NCBI GenBank assembly: GCA_963854835.1
Contig: OY978525.1
Coordinates: forward strand, 49,610,929-49,674,928
DNA from: Megamerina dolium
Lineage: Eukaryota; Arthropoda; Insecta; Diptera; Megamerinidae
DNA length: 64,000 bases
Direction of reading: 5' to 3'
Shown here: piece after piece, positions 44,016 through 55,380 of the stretch
Layout: the number at the start of each line of letters is the position of its first letter
Position numbering within the stretch: the first letter of the stretch is position 1
Position numbers and translations under genes: made by a program
The notes under the pieces: generated by a model
Seen by the model: the letters and a program-made list of their open reading frames with translations, nothing else
Database searches by the model: none
What the model was told of the DNA's origin: nothing

Positions 44016-45767
44016 TCTTTTATTAACTTTTAAAAAAGTGAACGAAGCTAAACAATTTTTTGAAATAAAAGGCTTAAAAAAATGTACAAAGCGGCTTAAC
44101 TATCGTTTCCACTTTCCTCACTAGAAATATTTTCACTTTCTTCACCTATCATCTCCATCAGTAGAATCATATTCTTCGTCCTTATCATGGCAATTGTACC
44201 ACTTCTTTCTGTAACATTTGATCCATTTTATCGAAAGTTTTCGCTTTGAAATAATTAAAGAATTATATCTTATATCAAAGTTGCACGAAAGCTGAAAGCT
44301 ATCCAATTGGAAAGAAAGCTGCTTAAATTATTTCAGGCCTATCGGTGAAATGTGGAAGGCGTGTTATAACATGAGTATTTATCCAAAAAGTGTTGTGTGA
44401 ATACTTCTTAAGTTTACCCACATTACTTTCAACTAGCTACTTTCATTAAAATATTATGCATCCTTTTAATTAAATGTCCATCCACCTACTATGACTCCGC
44501 AACGCGGAGTAATTGTAGGTGTTCCTAATTCACATAATTCAGAGATTTTTTGGCAATTTATAAACTAAACTGCAATAAGATAATAATCATTGCAATAACA
44601 CAATAATCATTACCATAATATGTATAACGTAATGATCATTGGTTAAAATGGGTTATCATTAGATTGTAAAAATGCGTGGTCATGGTTGTATTATATTTCG
44701 TTGTCATGGTTATTGAAAAATATAAAACAAATAAACCCAACAAACCCAACATGCTTATAAAAAACTTGCAGTAAGCTAACATACGCAAGCCTCAGGCTAG
44801 AAAAGAGCTTAAGAAATTATTGGAAAAGGCTTAAAATTATTATAGAATAAACAAAGGGGAACCCTTGGATAAATATTCCATGCTATAAAGGTTTCACAAT
44901 CGCTTAATTATTAATAGATAGCTACTATTGTATTTACAATTAATAAAATAACCTTTTACAATAATTTTACAAGTTTTTTTCAATTTTAAGATTAACGTAC
45001 TCTGTATTTTTTTCTTTTTCTTCATCTTGTGAAGTCGTAGTTTCCACATGCAAGAAACAATAACAAAAGACGAAGATAACGTCAAAAAATTTCGTCCCTT
45101 GTAATATATTTTATCTACTACAATTTTTTAACATGCTTTTGAAAGTCTTTTGAATTTCTTTTATACTCCAAGCATTGTTGTGAAATGCTTAGTCAATTGT
45201 TTATTGAGAAGCAACAACCATGCATGCGTAATATTTAAAACAATGCCGGCCACACTAATACTAAAGCACTTGCATACATGTGTGTGTCAAATTGAGTACG
45301 TATTTCTGCAGTGGCTCTATTAAAGCTGTTCACTGTGAAATAGAGAGCAAGTATTGCAGCATATTGTCGTTTGCTTTTGTGTTCAATGTTTTTTTTTCCA
45401 CACATGCGCACCAGTCTTGTTTCGTCAAAAAATAAACAGCAACTGAGAAGCGAAAGCATAACATCGTGCTTTGTAAAAACATGAAGACAAACTGCACATT
45501 GTGAATTCTTGGCCGGCTAAGATTTAAATCATGAAAAAATAAAAACGAAAACAAAGCTAAGATTATAACGATGACCTTCTGAAGAAATGACAATGAATTG
45601 ACCTATTGAAAAAATTGCAGTTTCTTCAAAATTTCTATGTTCAAGAACATCAAGTAAAATTAGGATATATAAACTAAGAGAATTTCATAATTAAGTCAGT
45701 TCAGATAAAGAGATTATATATAAGATTATGTAGTATTAAACTGAATTATATTGTGCAAAAGGGCTAT
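44016..45767. other. Unassigned AT-rich stretch with a dispersed repeat
   Basis: No supported gene. 45205-45690 is related to 37150-37370 (see there) with a 300-base extra segment. A small palindrome CTCCGCAACGCGGAG is at 44505-44519. Confidence 0.4.
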
Positions 45768-46062
45768 ATCGACAAAAGAAAGATAAATTGTATAAAAGTT
45801 ATATAGGGTTAAGACGAGTAATAATTATATTGACAAAAGAAAGATAAATTGTGTAAAATAGTTAAATTTGCAAAAAAAACTTAAAAAGAAAAAGTGAAAA
45901 ATAAAGAGAAGAATGTTCACTTATTCTTCTCTTTATTTTTCACTTTTTCTTTTTAAGATTTATTTGCAAATTTTAAAATAGTTAAATTTATCTTTCTTTT
46001 GTCAATATAATTTTTACTCGTCTTATCTTTATATAACTTGTATAAAATTTATCTTTCTTGAT
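45768..46062. repeat. Large foldback: about 145-bp inverted repeat with 8-base loop
   Basis: The centre is AGAAGAAT-GTTCACTT-ATTCTTCT at 45907-45930. The arms stay complementary outward to GACAAAAGAAAGATAAATT on the left (45770) and its complement on the right (46062), with a few indels and mismatches. A copy of GACAAAAGAAAGATAAATTG occurs twice within each arm. A transcript would form a long hairpin. No ORF. Confidence 0.85.
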
Positions 46063-46582
46063 AAATGAGATTTGTCTTTGAAATTGAAAAAGTGTAAATC
46101 TTAAGAAGTAAGATATTTAAATAAAAGTTGTGATCTTCATAAAGAAGACTCAACAAGATATTGAAATTCAATTTTCAGATGCTTGCAGTAGTATGTTGAA
46201 CATTTTTTTTCTGTAAAAGCCTATAAAATGAAGACTATATTCAGATAACAAACATACCTTAACATTGCTTAGATATTTAACAAAATATCTATTATTTATT
46301 CATTTTCGTATTATTTGACTTTTTAACTAAATTTTCTTATATAACTTATAACTATTTATATAATGAAGATAAAAGCAATACTTAAACAAAGTTACATACC
46401 TCAGGATAATGGTCGAATAGCTAAATAATACTAAATAATAATCTATTATAGCGCGAACCTACTCTAAAATTGCACCTAAATCACTAAGGCGTAAGTTTGC
46501 TTCACTGTAAATACGAATCGTGATTTTTATGGGGCATTTAAATAATGTTAAACAGTACTTTATTCAGTATTCTAATTCAGCA
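46063..46582. other. Unassigned AT-rich stretch
   Basis: No ORF, RNA or repeat recognised. Confidence 0.5.
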
Positions 46583-46865
46583 AAAATTTAATATCAAAAA
46601 GATTTTTCTTTCAAATGACGCCCACCTTTTGGCAAGCAATTGGCAATTTTTCCGGCAGCCACAATTTACCATGGAAAAGCTTCTAAAGAACTCTGTGGCA
46701 AAGCTCAGAAATAGTGATATCACAAAGTTCTGCCGTCCGGAACCGGCTAAAATAAGTAGGTCTCTTTTAATACTGTCCAAAATTTAACACGCATAACAGT
46801 ACTGGAGGAGAAGCTCGGCCAAAGAGCCCTTCGGAGCTTATAAGTGGCACATATTAATTATTTTA
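46583..46865 (+). mobile_element. tRNA-derived SINE, copy 4, 5' truncated
   Basis: Starts inside the body (AAATTTAATATCAAAAAGATTT) and runs through CTGCCGTCCGGAACCGGCTAA and GCCCTTCGGAGCTTATAAG to a T-rich tail. The tRNA head with both promoter boxes is missing. More diverged than copies 2 and 5. Confidence 0.9.
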
Positions 46866-47150
46866 TTTTTTTAAATATTGTGAGGGTTTCCTGAAAACAA
46901 CATGTTTTTTAATTGTCGGTAGGGGGACTCTTGCCCCAGTATGAGGCCGTCAGTAAATGTATTTTTCCATTAAAATATTTGAGTGTTTTGTTCGTTTTAT
47001 TGTTGTGTTTCTTTTTATGTATAATGTTCTTGAAAAAAAATTTTTATAGTAAATAAAGAAATTACATTTTTGGGGAGAGGAGAATAGAAATAAAAATGAA
47101 AATGTGTAAGAAAAGTGTAAATGCTCTTAATTTTTGCAAAGAAATTTATA

Positions 47151-49641
47151 CTTACTTACTTATGAGGCGATTACAATCGATTTATGCCGAATCTACATGC
47201 TTCACCAGCCAGTTCTTTCCTTCGCTAGTTGGTGCCAGTTAGCAATTCCAAACGCTGACAAGTTCTCCAGTACTTGGTCTTTCCATCAGTGGTTAAGTCT
47301 GCCTCTTGGTTGGCAGTTAGCGAAAATTGTGGGGTTTTCCTTCTTATGCTTTACTTTTTTCACTGAACCTCCAATCATCGGTCATGTTTTCATGCGGCCA
47401 CATACTGCTCATGACCTGGTGTATGCTGGTGAGCAGCTCATAGCCTCTGGTCGTAAAAAACTCTGCAGGCAGACCATCAGCACCTGAAGCGTTATTTTTT
47501 TCACCCTAGAAAAGGCCTTTCTGACCTCGTCATGGTCGCGTCGTGGAACATATAGACCATTATCCGAAATTAGCGAGTTCAGGAGATCTCCTCCACTAAC
47601 CGAATTGCTCTACGGGTCGCCATTCGATAACGTTCCCCATAAACTCAGTACACCATTGTTCTCATTGTTGTCACGACAGGAAAAAACTCCGGGATATAAA
47701 CCGCCATTCAAGCGCGTGATCTAAAAGACTTTTCGAGTCTCAATCCTGTCTCTACACATCTCTATCTCCTCACACTCACGTCTTTCTTTCTTTCACTCTC
47801 GGCACTCCACATCTCTCTGTACCATTCTTTAACAGCTCGCGTAGCACCTGCACTCAGGGGTTTTCTGTAGGCGGAGTATTTTTCTGTTTCGCAACACTCA
47901 ATCTTCAGAGGTCGATTGAAACCGAGGCAAAAATGGATAATAATAGCCCACTTAAAGGAAAACAAACAAACAAAATGTTTTTCGTATAGAGCCTATTTCT
48001 CTGAATATAAGAAACCAAAAATGATCGCTAACGCCCATATAAGGCGAGGCGAAGGGTCAAATTAAAAATTTGCGATCGAAATTTAACATCTTTTCAGTGA
48101 TATATAACATTTCTAGCTTATTTCGAATATTTTAAAAGTTATGGTCAAAATAAAAAATTTGAAAAATTTAATTATAATTAATCATTATAAACCTATAAAA
48201 AATTTAACATATTAAAAAAAATATTAATGTATTTTTAATATTTTTTTATCTTCAAAAAAAAAATTGGGAATGTATCGATCGCAAATTTTAACTTTGATCT
48301 TGATCCACGCCTTATATGAACTTTAGCGAGAAACAATTTTTTGTTTTTTATATTCACAAAAATAGGTTCTATACGAAGAAAATTTTGCTTTAAGTGTGCT
48401 ATTCTACATTTGTTCCGAAACCGATTACCTCCTCGGCAGCAGTAGACATGGCGTGGGATATATGTACCCACTGTGCGCATGTATCATCAAGAGGGCCAGT
48501 GTTCTGCATAAGCAGATCCGATAGTCGAAAAAAAAAAAATACGATAGTTTACGATAGAGTAAAAAAGTATTTTCTGTTTCTGGTGATTGCAGCTTATAGA
48601 CGTCAAGCTTTCTCTGTGTGGGATTTCTTTTGTTCTTTGCGACAGGGCAATGATCGACCGATTTCACGTCCGTAACACTGAAATTATACATATCATCCGT
48701 TGATCACCATGTGATCGATTTGGTTTTTCGTTCGATAGTGGATGTCGAGATGCTCAAATCTGGTAACACTAAATACGATGTCTTATTTAGTTATCGCAAG
48801 TGTTCTGATGGAGGATGAATTTTCAGACAGTTGGATCAAAGGTGCCTTCCTTGCCTACCTTGGCATTGAAGTCGCCAAGCTCGATTTTGATATCGTGGCG
48901 AGTTTAGCGGTAACAACCCTCTTCAAGGAGCTAAAAAAACCCCCTTTGGTTGCATCGTCTTTCTCATCCGTAGCAGCGTGGGACATATTAGGCTGATATT
49001 GACAAATATTGCCTTAATGCGTATTGTTGTCAGCCGTTCGTTCACAGATGTGAACCGTGAGATAAAATGTCGTAGTCTCTTAATAACAAGAAATCCACAT
49101 CCGAGTCTGTACCTCTCTACACAGCAACTGTAATAGATATTACAGGATGCTCTTTTAGAGCAACCCTGTCCCATCCATCATCTGCCCTGAAGTTCGGTGA
49201 TGTCTGCCTTATATTTACTGACCAGCTGGATAGAGGCACCTTCCCTATAGAGAGACTGGATATTCCAGGTGCATATCCGTAAATCGTGGTCGTTACTTCA
49301 TTTGCGGAGGTCGTCAATAAAAGGGGTAGTTCTCATCCAAGCACGGTTTGGTTATTCACTGGGGGAAGTTTTATGTGGTGGTTCCTAAACCCAACGTACA
49401 ACCTCTATCCGAGGAGGTTTTCACCGCTCACTTTAGCCTAATCTCAACCGGTGCCAGGAAGGCGGTCGTCGCCACGTGAAGGACTCCATTAAAAACTGAA
49501 TGTGCCATCACAAAGCGCGAAGAACAAACTACCATACATGACGTCTAATGTGTTGACTTGCGACGAGTTCAACAAGGAGCGCGCTAGCCCCACCTGGTTG
49601 AGGCAGTTAGACACATTACCTTGCACACCAGATCACCAAAT
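47151..49641 (-). mobile_element. RTE element copy 2, decayed, carrying a MITE
   Basis: Both RTE ends are present: TAAG-type tail at 47151 and the 5' end (CACCTGGTTGAGGCAGTTAG block near 49590). Flanks AATTTATA at 47143-47150 and 49642-49649 fit a target duplication. Most of RT is deleted: near 47297 the sequence jumps from the 3' tail region to the region equivalent to about 14668 in RTE-1, a loss of about 1.16 kb. Endonuclease pieces remain (47500-49320) with many stops. Part of the segment deleted in RTE-1 survives here, around 49080-49174. Confidence 0.9.
47926..48416. mobile_element. MITE with long inverted repeats and 8-bp target duplication
   Basis: 491 bp flanked by GAAACCGA at 47918-47925 and 48417-48424; removal restores the RTE sequence ACCGATTACCTCCTCGGC. 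The two arms (each about 160 bp) are imperfect inverted repeats, sharing CACTTAAAG, TTCGTATAGA, CATATAAGGCG and TTTGCGATCGA. The ends are GGCAAAAATGG and its partner GGAACAAATGT. It has no ORF. An 8-bp duplication with GG ends would fit Merlin, P or hAT-type transposases; I cannot decide which. Confidence 0.8.
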
Positions 49642-49668
49642 AATTTATAATAAATTAAGTAATTTACG

Positions 49669-50029
49669 TGGGTGGGTAGCTCAGTGGTTAGTGTGTTCGC
49701 CTTCTGATCTGTAGGTCGTGGTTCAATCCCCGGCTGATGCATAACAAATTTAATATCGATAAGATTTTTCTTTCGAATGGTACCCACCTGTCGGCAAGCA
49801 ATTGGCAATTCTTCCGACAGTAACAACTTGCCATGAAAAAGCTTCTTAAAGAACTCTGTGACAAAGCTCAGAAAAAGTGATGTCACAAGTGTTCTGCCGT
49901 TCGGAACCGGCTAAAATAAGTAGGTCCCTTCTAATACTGTCCAAATTTAAGACGCACAACAGTAATGGAAGAGAAGCTCGGCCAATGAGACCTTTGGGGC
50001 TTTAAGTGCCACATATATATATATATATA
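49669..50029 (+). mobile_element. tRNA-derived SINE, copy 5, with target duplications
   Basis: Flanked by TAAGTAATTTACG at 49656-49668 and 50030-50042 (13 bp, perfect). A box TAGCTCAGTGG, B box GGTTCAATCCC, full body, ending GGGGCTTTAAGTGCCACATA then a TA run. Among the least diverged copies, so relatively young. It inserted just outside RTE copy 2. Confidence 0.95.
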
Positions 50030-50109
50030 TAAGTAATTTACGCTGTCATGTACATATACTATAATAAATATTTTCATTGTATATTATTCTTAGATAATGT
50101 AAAGGGTTT

Positions 50110-51098
50110 TCCATTTCGCGGTTTCAAAAGTATAGGGCTAGAATTCGACATCTGTCAAACTGAGTTGTTAAAACAATTTCTTTCTTTTTCAGTTGCGCAC
50201 AACGCATTAAAATTGTAAAAACCTACTACAAAAATGGTGATTCTGCCACAGCCACATATCGTGCTTTAAGAAGAGATTATGGTTTACATAATCGTCCAAC
50301 TACGCAGCAATTGGCAAAATTGTGAAGAAATATGAAGAGACTGGATCGGTTACAGATATTGTAAGGCCTGTGCATCATCGTTTCGCTCGTACCACCGAAA
50401 ATATCGCTGCTGTAAGTGAAAGTGTTGCCGAAGACCCGAATGTGTCGATTCCTCGTCGTTCTCAGGAATTAGGACTGTCTTACGGCACATTATGGCGTAT
50501 TTTGCATTTGGATCTACACCTACATCCATATAAAATCCAGCTCACACAACAACTGAAGCCAGCTGACCATTCACAACGTCGTAGATACTAGAAGCACATT
50601 TCTCACTCGGTGGGTATGTTAACAAACAAAATTGTCGTATTTGGGGTTCTGAGAATCCTCAAGTAATTGAAGAGAGGCCGCTACATCCACAAAAAGTCAC
50701 TGCTTGGTGCGCTCTTTGGTCCGGAGGTGTGATTGGACCTTATTTCTTCGAAAACGACGATGGAACGACTGTCACCATCAATTCGGAGCGTTATGGTCAT
50801 ATGATAACCGACTTTTTTTTGCCTGCTATTGAAGAATACGACTTAGAGAATATGTGGTTTCAACAAGACGGTGCCATATGCCACACAACTCGAGCGAATA
50901 TGGCTTTATTGCAAGTGAAATTTTCTGGCCGCGTAAGATAAACCTTTTACTCTTGAGCACCTAAAAACCAACATTCGTCACGTTATGGCTGAGATACCGC
51001 CCAATATGTGTCAAAAAGTGGTCGAAAATTACCTCAAAAGAATCGATGCTTGCAACAATTCGCGTGGTGGTCATTTAAATGATGTAGTATGATGTACT
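50110..51098 (+). pseudogene. Tc1/mariner-superfamily transposase relic 2
   Basis: 50195-50321 and 50322-50591 encode the paired helix-turn-helix region (IVKKYEETGSVTDI, SVAEDPNVSIPRRSQELGLS). About 50590-50941 encodes the start of the catalytic core (GGYVNKQNCRIWGS, WCALWSGGVIGPYFF) and the second catalytic Asp in MWFQQDGA. The first core motif reads LEAHF where DEAHF is expected, and after MALLQ a deletion removes the third acidic residue. The C-terminal region (EHLKTN, RGGHLNDV-like) follows in other frames. Inactive. Confidence 0.85.
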
Positions 51099-51099
51099 A

Positions 51100-51737
51100 C
51101 TTTTGAAGTAGTAAGGGACTTTGTCTATCTTGGAACCAGCATTAACAGCAGTAATGACGTCATCTTGGAGATCATGCGTAGGATAACTCTTGCTAACAGG
51201 TGTTACTTTGGGCTGAGTAAGCAATTGAGAAGTCGAGCCCTCTCTCGAAGAACGAAAACTACACTCTACAAGTCTCTCATCATGCCTGTCCTAACATATG
51301 ACGCTGAATCCTGGACAATTTCCACCTCGTATGAGCGAATGCTTGGGGTTTTCGAGAGAAAAGTCCTACTCAGGATCTTTGGACCTATTTGCGTTGGTGG
51401 CGAGTACCGAATAAGGTACAACCATGAGCTGTACGAGCTGTATGCCGATATGGACATAGTAAAGCGCATCAAAATCCAGCGGCTGCACTGGCTAGGTCTT
51501 ATCGAGCGAATGGAAGAACACGCTCCAGCTAAGAAGGTGTTATATTCGGAACCCGCTGGAGGACGGCGCAGAAGAGGAAGACCAAACCTCCGGTGGAAAG
51601 ACCAAGTACTGGAGAACCTGACGGCGCTTGGAATTTCTAACTGGCGCCAGCTAGCGAAGAACAGCAGAACTGGCGAAGCATGTTATTTTCGGCCTAAATC
51701 GATATTCGTTTGTTATGGCCACATAAGTAAGTAAGTA
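51100..51737 (+). mobile_element. RTE element copy 3, 5'-truncated 3' end
   Basis: 189 codons (51165-51734) are open and match the RT thumb and C-terminus of RTE-1 (RCYFGLSKQLRSRALSRRTK, CVGGEYRIRYNHELYELYAD, GRPNLRWKDQVLENLTALG). The sequence ends in ATAAGTAAGTAAGTAA. 5' truncation is usual for target-primed insertion. It abuts the C-terminus of the mariner relic; no clear duplication. Confidence 0.9.
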
Positions 51738-52019
51738 ATTATAATTATGTATATAGCAAGAAGGTATTCTACAGATAATTCAGAGTAATTTTGCTGAAGA
51801 GACCTTAGTTCTAAGTCCGTTTTGATGCTCATGGAATTTTCAAAATATATAATTTTTTTCTAATTAAGATATAATAGTTTTATTAAAATATTCATAAAAT
51901 CTTATTAAATTATAGTACCGTGCTCTGAACTCAGAATTGTTAGATACTTTAAAAGAAAGTTAGATACTGTGGTGTATTATAATTTTTCAGCGCCTGTATA
52001 ATCTGCGGCCAGAATTAAA
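51738..52019. other. Unassigned AT-rich stretch
   Basis: Nothing recognised. Confidence 0.5.
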
Positions 52020-52833
52020 GCCGTTCTTGACATCCAATGTTACTACTGCGCAATATTTTTTGTCACCCCACCTTCACCTTGTTTCACTCGTAGCATCTCG
52101 ACCTATACTTATAACAGTCTGCACTGCGTCTACTGTCGATTTTCCTCCACGAAAGCCGAATTGTGTTGCTGATAGAGCACCTGGCCCTTCTAATGTTTCC
52201 TGCAAAGGGTTAATTAATATACACTCTAGGACTTTTCCCAAAGAATCGAGCATACAAAGTGGCCGGTACCAAGATGTCCTGTCCGGTAGCTTGATAGGTT
52301 TCAATATGAGAACAAGTTTCTGATTCTTCCAGAAGGCAGGGAAGATACCCTCATTTAGACATTTTGTAAACATCATAGCGAATATGCTCGGGTCCGCTTT
52401 AATAGCTGTTTTCATTGCCACGTTCGGGATACCATCTAGCCCTGGCACTAGATACTACAGGAACAATCCGGTCCATAATAAACGGATCAGTCGGCTGTGG
52501 TGCTCTGGATCCCTTTACTGTACTCATGATAATTTTATATGATTTGCCCCAAGGTTCGGCGTTTGTACTTTCTCGTAGGTCTTTGAAACATGAGTTCTTA
52601 CTAGTTCGTATTTCCCTTTTGAGGTTCTTGCGGTGTATCTTGTATTCAACGTGTAGCAGGACCAGTTCTGGATGGTCACGTGCTCGTTGCGCTTTTCTTC
52701 GCGCTCGATTGTATAGTCCTCGAAGTTCTGCTATTTGGGAATTCTACCAGTAGACCGGTTTTCTGCTCGGATTTTGCGTTCTAATGTTTTCAACTATGTT
52801 TGTTGCTTCTTCAGGATCTGTAGTGCCCTCATT
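52020..52833 (-). pseudogene. R1-like LINE reverse transcriptase, N-terminal half
   Basis: The minus strand has an Arg-rich linker (LYNRARRKAQRARDHPELV near 52700), then PGLDGIPNVAMKTA, GIFPAFWKNQKLVLILKP, YRPLCMLDSLGKVLE and FGFRGGKSTVDAVQ (52448-52074). Just beyond, in a neighbouring frame, is YCAVVTLDVKNGFNS with the first catalytic Asp. The sequence ends there: the catalytic YADD half and 3' end are missing. Several shifts. The motif set fits the R1 clade. Confidence 0.8.
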
Positions 52834-53493
52834 TCATATTTGTAAGAAGACATCCTTATCGAAAATGCTCTCTTTCCAGCCCCTGGTCTGCACTATGGTT
52901 ATCCGCTGTTGTTTTGCAATTTCCAGTTCAATTACAATTGCTCGGTAGTCACTATGTGTATAGAATTCGCCAATTTTCCATGTGGTAAGACGCGCTATCG
53001 ATCTGTGGACAAAAGTAAGATCAATGGTTGATCGCCTATCGCCAGCTTCAAAAGTGTGTTGACCAACATTTAAAAGCAATCTGCCATGAGCAATCTGCCC
53101 CTACGATTTGTATTTCTGCTGCTCCAGGCTGTCGACCATGCATAAAAATCGCCGGCTATAATTGAGGGAAGTCGCGCTTTAGTCTCTAACGCCAGATTTG
53201 TTATTAAATGCTCGAATTGACTTAAATCGAGGCTAGGAGGAGCATAGCATGAGAAGAAATAAATCCCATCTAACCCAGGTGAAACCATGATGTGATGTTT
53301 CTCTACTTTTATAAGTCTTGTTCTTTGTAATCCAAATAGCTGCTTTGTTGGATACGTCTGAGATCCATTCACTGTCGCTAATGTTATGATGTTGCTCGAT
53401 TAATAGAGCAAGTCCAGATGTATTTCCACGATAGTTTGATGTAGCATTGTATCTTGCTATACAATGGTTTAAGTTTATATGGATAATTTTCAT
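52834..53493 (-). pseudogene. R1-like LINE AP-endonuclease
   Basis: Starts with IHINLNHCIARYNATS, the usual R1-clade endonuclease opening, then ALLIEQHHN, AAIWI, FFSCYAPPS, IIAGDFYAWSTAWSS and RRSTIDLTFVHRS, ending at a YTHSDYRAIVI block (about 52970-52900). It is split over three overlapping frames (53493-53233, 53372-53070, 53079-52834). Some R1-clade endonucleases choose specific repeat targets, but the 3' junction that would show the target is lost. Confidence 0.85.
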
Positions 53494-53499
53494 CTACCA

Positions 53500-54750
53500 C
53501 TTTTCTTTATCACGTTTTTATGTTCTGGGTATCGAAAGCTGTCCGCTGCGTGATTGTCTTTGCGTATCACACATTTCTCCTCATTTTTGCAGCTTACTGT
53601 TTTATGTCCTTCTTGTCCTTACTTTCTACATAGATTTCGTCTATCCAACAACACTTAAAACACCGTGTTGGTGATATATAGTCGCATACCCGACAGGAGA
53701 CCCATCCAACGCGTTTAATACCTTGGCTTTAATACGTTTTTAATACCTTGGCTGAATCTGCCATTGATAGGATGACGTAGGCTGTTTGGGTTCCTTGCTG
53801 TCCCTTCCTTATGTTATTGACTGCTGTTGCATGAGGTCGGCGCATATCACACTGGGAGTGTAGTGCATCACATACTTCTTCTGCCGTTGTGATCTCATCT
53901 AGGTCCCTTAATTGGATGGTGGTAGTGTAGGTTTTAGCCGACAACTTGGCAGTTTGACCTAGTACCTCTTCTACTGCTGTCTGAAACTTTGTTGTTTTAT
54001 TTTCCGGCGCGCGTTTTAATTCAAGCAGTATCTCGTTTTTCGCTGTTCGCCGCACACTTCTCACATTTTCTCCTAGGGACTTAAGAACTTCATCACTCTT
54101 AATTTTCCGCGGGATATCAGCGTACGAGGTCTCCGTTGTAGCGGCTCTAACAATGGCGTCCGGTTTTATCCGAACCTTCGTGTTCTCCGTTGCGCTTCTT
54201 TGGCTCTACCTTTTGCACCTCCTGCCGACGTTTCGTGTCCGTTTTTTTTCTGTGTTGGTTTATTACCCTGCACCTTATTTTGTTTTGCCACATCGCTTAC
54301 TGCTGTATTAGTAGTATTTTCAGTGAGCGCGGTGGTGGGAGTTTCGGTTTCCGCCAACTTTTTGGGTTGAGACCTGTTATTATTTGTTTGCGCCATATGC
54401 CGCTTTGTACGGGGTGTTTCCAGTTCACCTTCTTTGCTTTTTTTTAACTCATCTCTTTGCTTCAACCATGGTGACGTCTGAGAGTAATTATTTTTTTTTA
54501 ATTACCTTCTTGGCTGCTTCATCTTTTTGCTCGATGGCTACCAATTCGTACAACGCCTTAATGTTGTCAATTGCGTCCCTCATCCGTTGATGGATCGAAA
54601 GCTTTTTTCCATCTTCCATCATATCCACGAGGCTCCTGATGTGTTCGCCGAGGTTTAGAAAGGATGCATACTTGACCATACCCACTTGTGCCGTTTGTGG
54701 TGTCTTTTTCCCGCTGGGGGGGTTCGCTAGTGTAGTCGCTTATTGATCTC
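53500..54750 (-). pseudogene. R1-like LINE ORF1 (Gag-like)
   Basis: 54685-54488 is a helical N-terminal part and 54465-54166 a basic, Thr/Lys/Gln-rich linker. 54064-53729 is the folded core ending before the knuckles (TTIQLRDLDEITTAEEVCDAL, AYVILSMADSAKVL). 53700-53620 has Cys-rich knuckle traces (SCRVCDYISPTRCFKC). This is the usual ORF1 of R1-type elements, an RNA-binding protein. Frame breaks at about 54480, 54150 and 53729. Confidence 0.75.
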
Positions 54751-54759
54751 ATGGTTATC

Positions 54760-55240
54760 TATGCAATGCAGGGAGGCCATGGAAAGGTTATACAAAGATT
54801 GTGTACAGAGCCTGATCAACGCAAACCAGGATTGTGACATCTGGTTCACCACCAACTTAATGCGAACTTCGAACGTACTTCGAGACCTGTCAAGGTTTTA
54901 ACGGGCCGTTAGCGATTATAGTATTAGACTGGGAGCCAATACTCTAACAGTCAGCCCAGAACCTCTGTGTCATAGCCATTGTTTCCAGTATGCCGTAATT
55001 AAGACCTTGCTGGGCTCGGTCTTAATGCAGTTTATACCTACTGCCAGACTTTTGTCGCAGCCGTCCCTAACCTGGGGTCAGACACTGACCAAGTAGCCCC
55101 ACATTCTGGATCAGACGCTTTTGGATTTGTAGTTCGCAGCCGCTCCTAACCTGAAGGCAGACGCTGACCAGGATAACTGCTCATAAGACGCTTTCTGGGA
55201 TTATGTTTCCTACAATGTCTGCGCAAAGTTGGCGACACTT
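54760..55240 (-). other. Probable 5' untranslated region of the R1-like LINE, with internal repeats
   Basis: GC-richer than surroundings. Two similar segments (about 55058-55100 and 55137-55175) share CAGCCG(T/C)(C)CCTAACCTG and CAGAC(A/G)CTGACCA. No ORF recognised. Confidence 0.45.
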
Positions 55241-55380
55241 TGATTTAGGACGTGGTACCGACACGCCTTTGTCACAGAAAGTACCCTAAGAAAGTGCCGC
55301 TCCTGGTCGGGAACTGTTTTTTTTTGTCTATTGACTTATTCACAGTTAACCGGGCCCCGCGGGTTTGGTATAATAAGTAT

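Noticed and set aside
47134..47487. Plus-strand 117-codon ORF
   Set aside because: Antisense of the RTE copy 2 tail and deletion junction.
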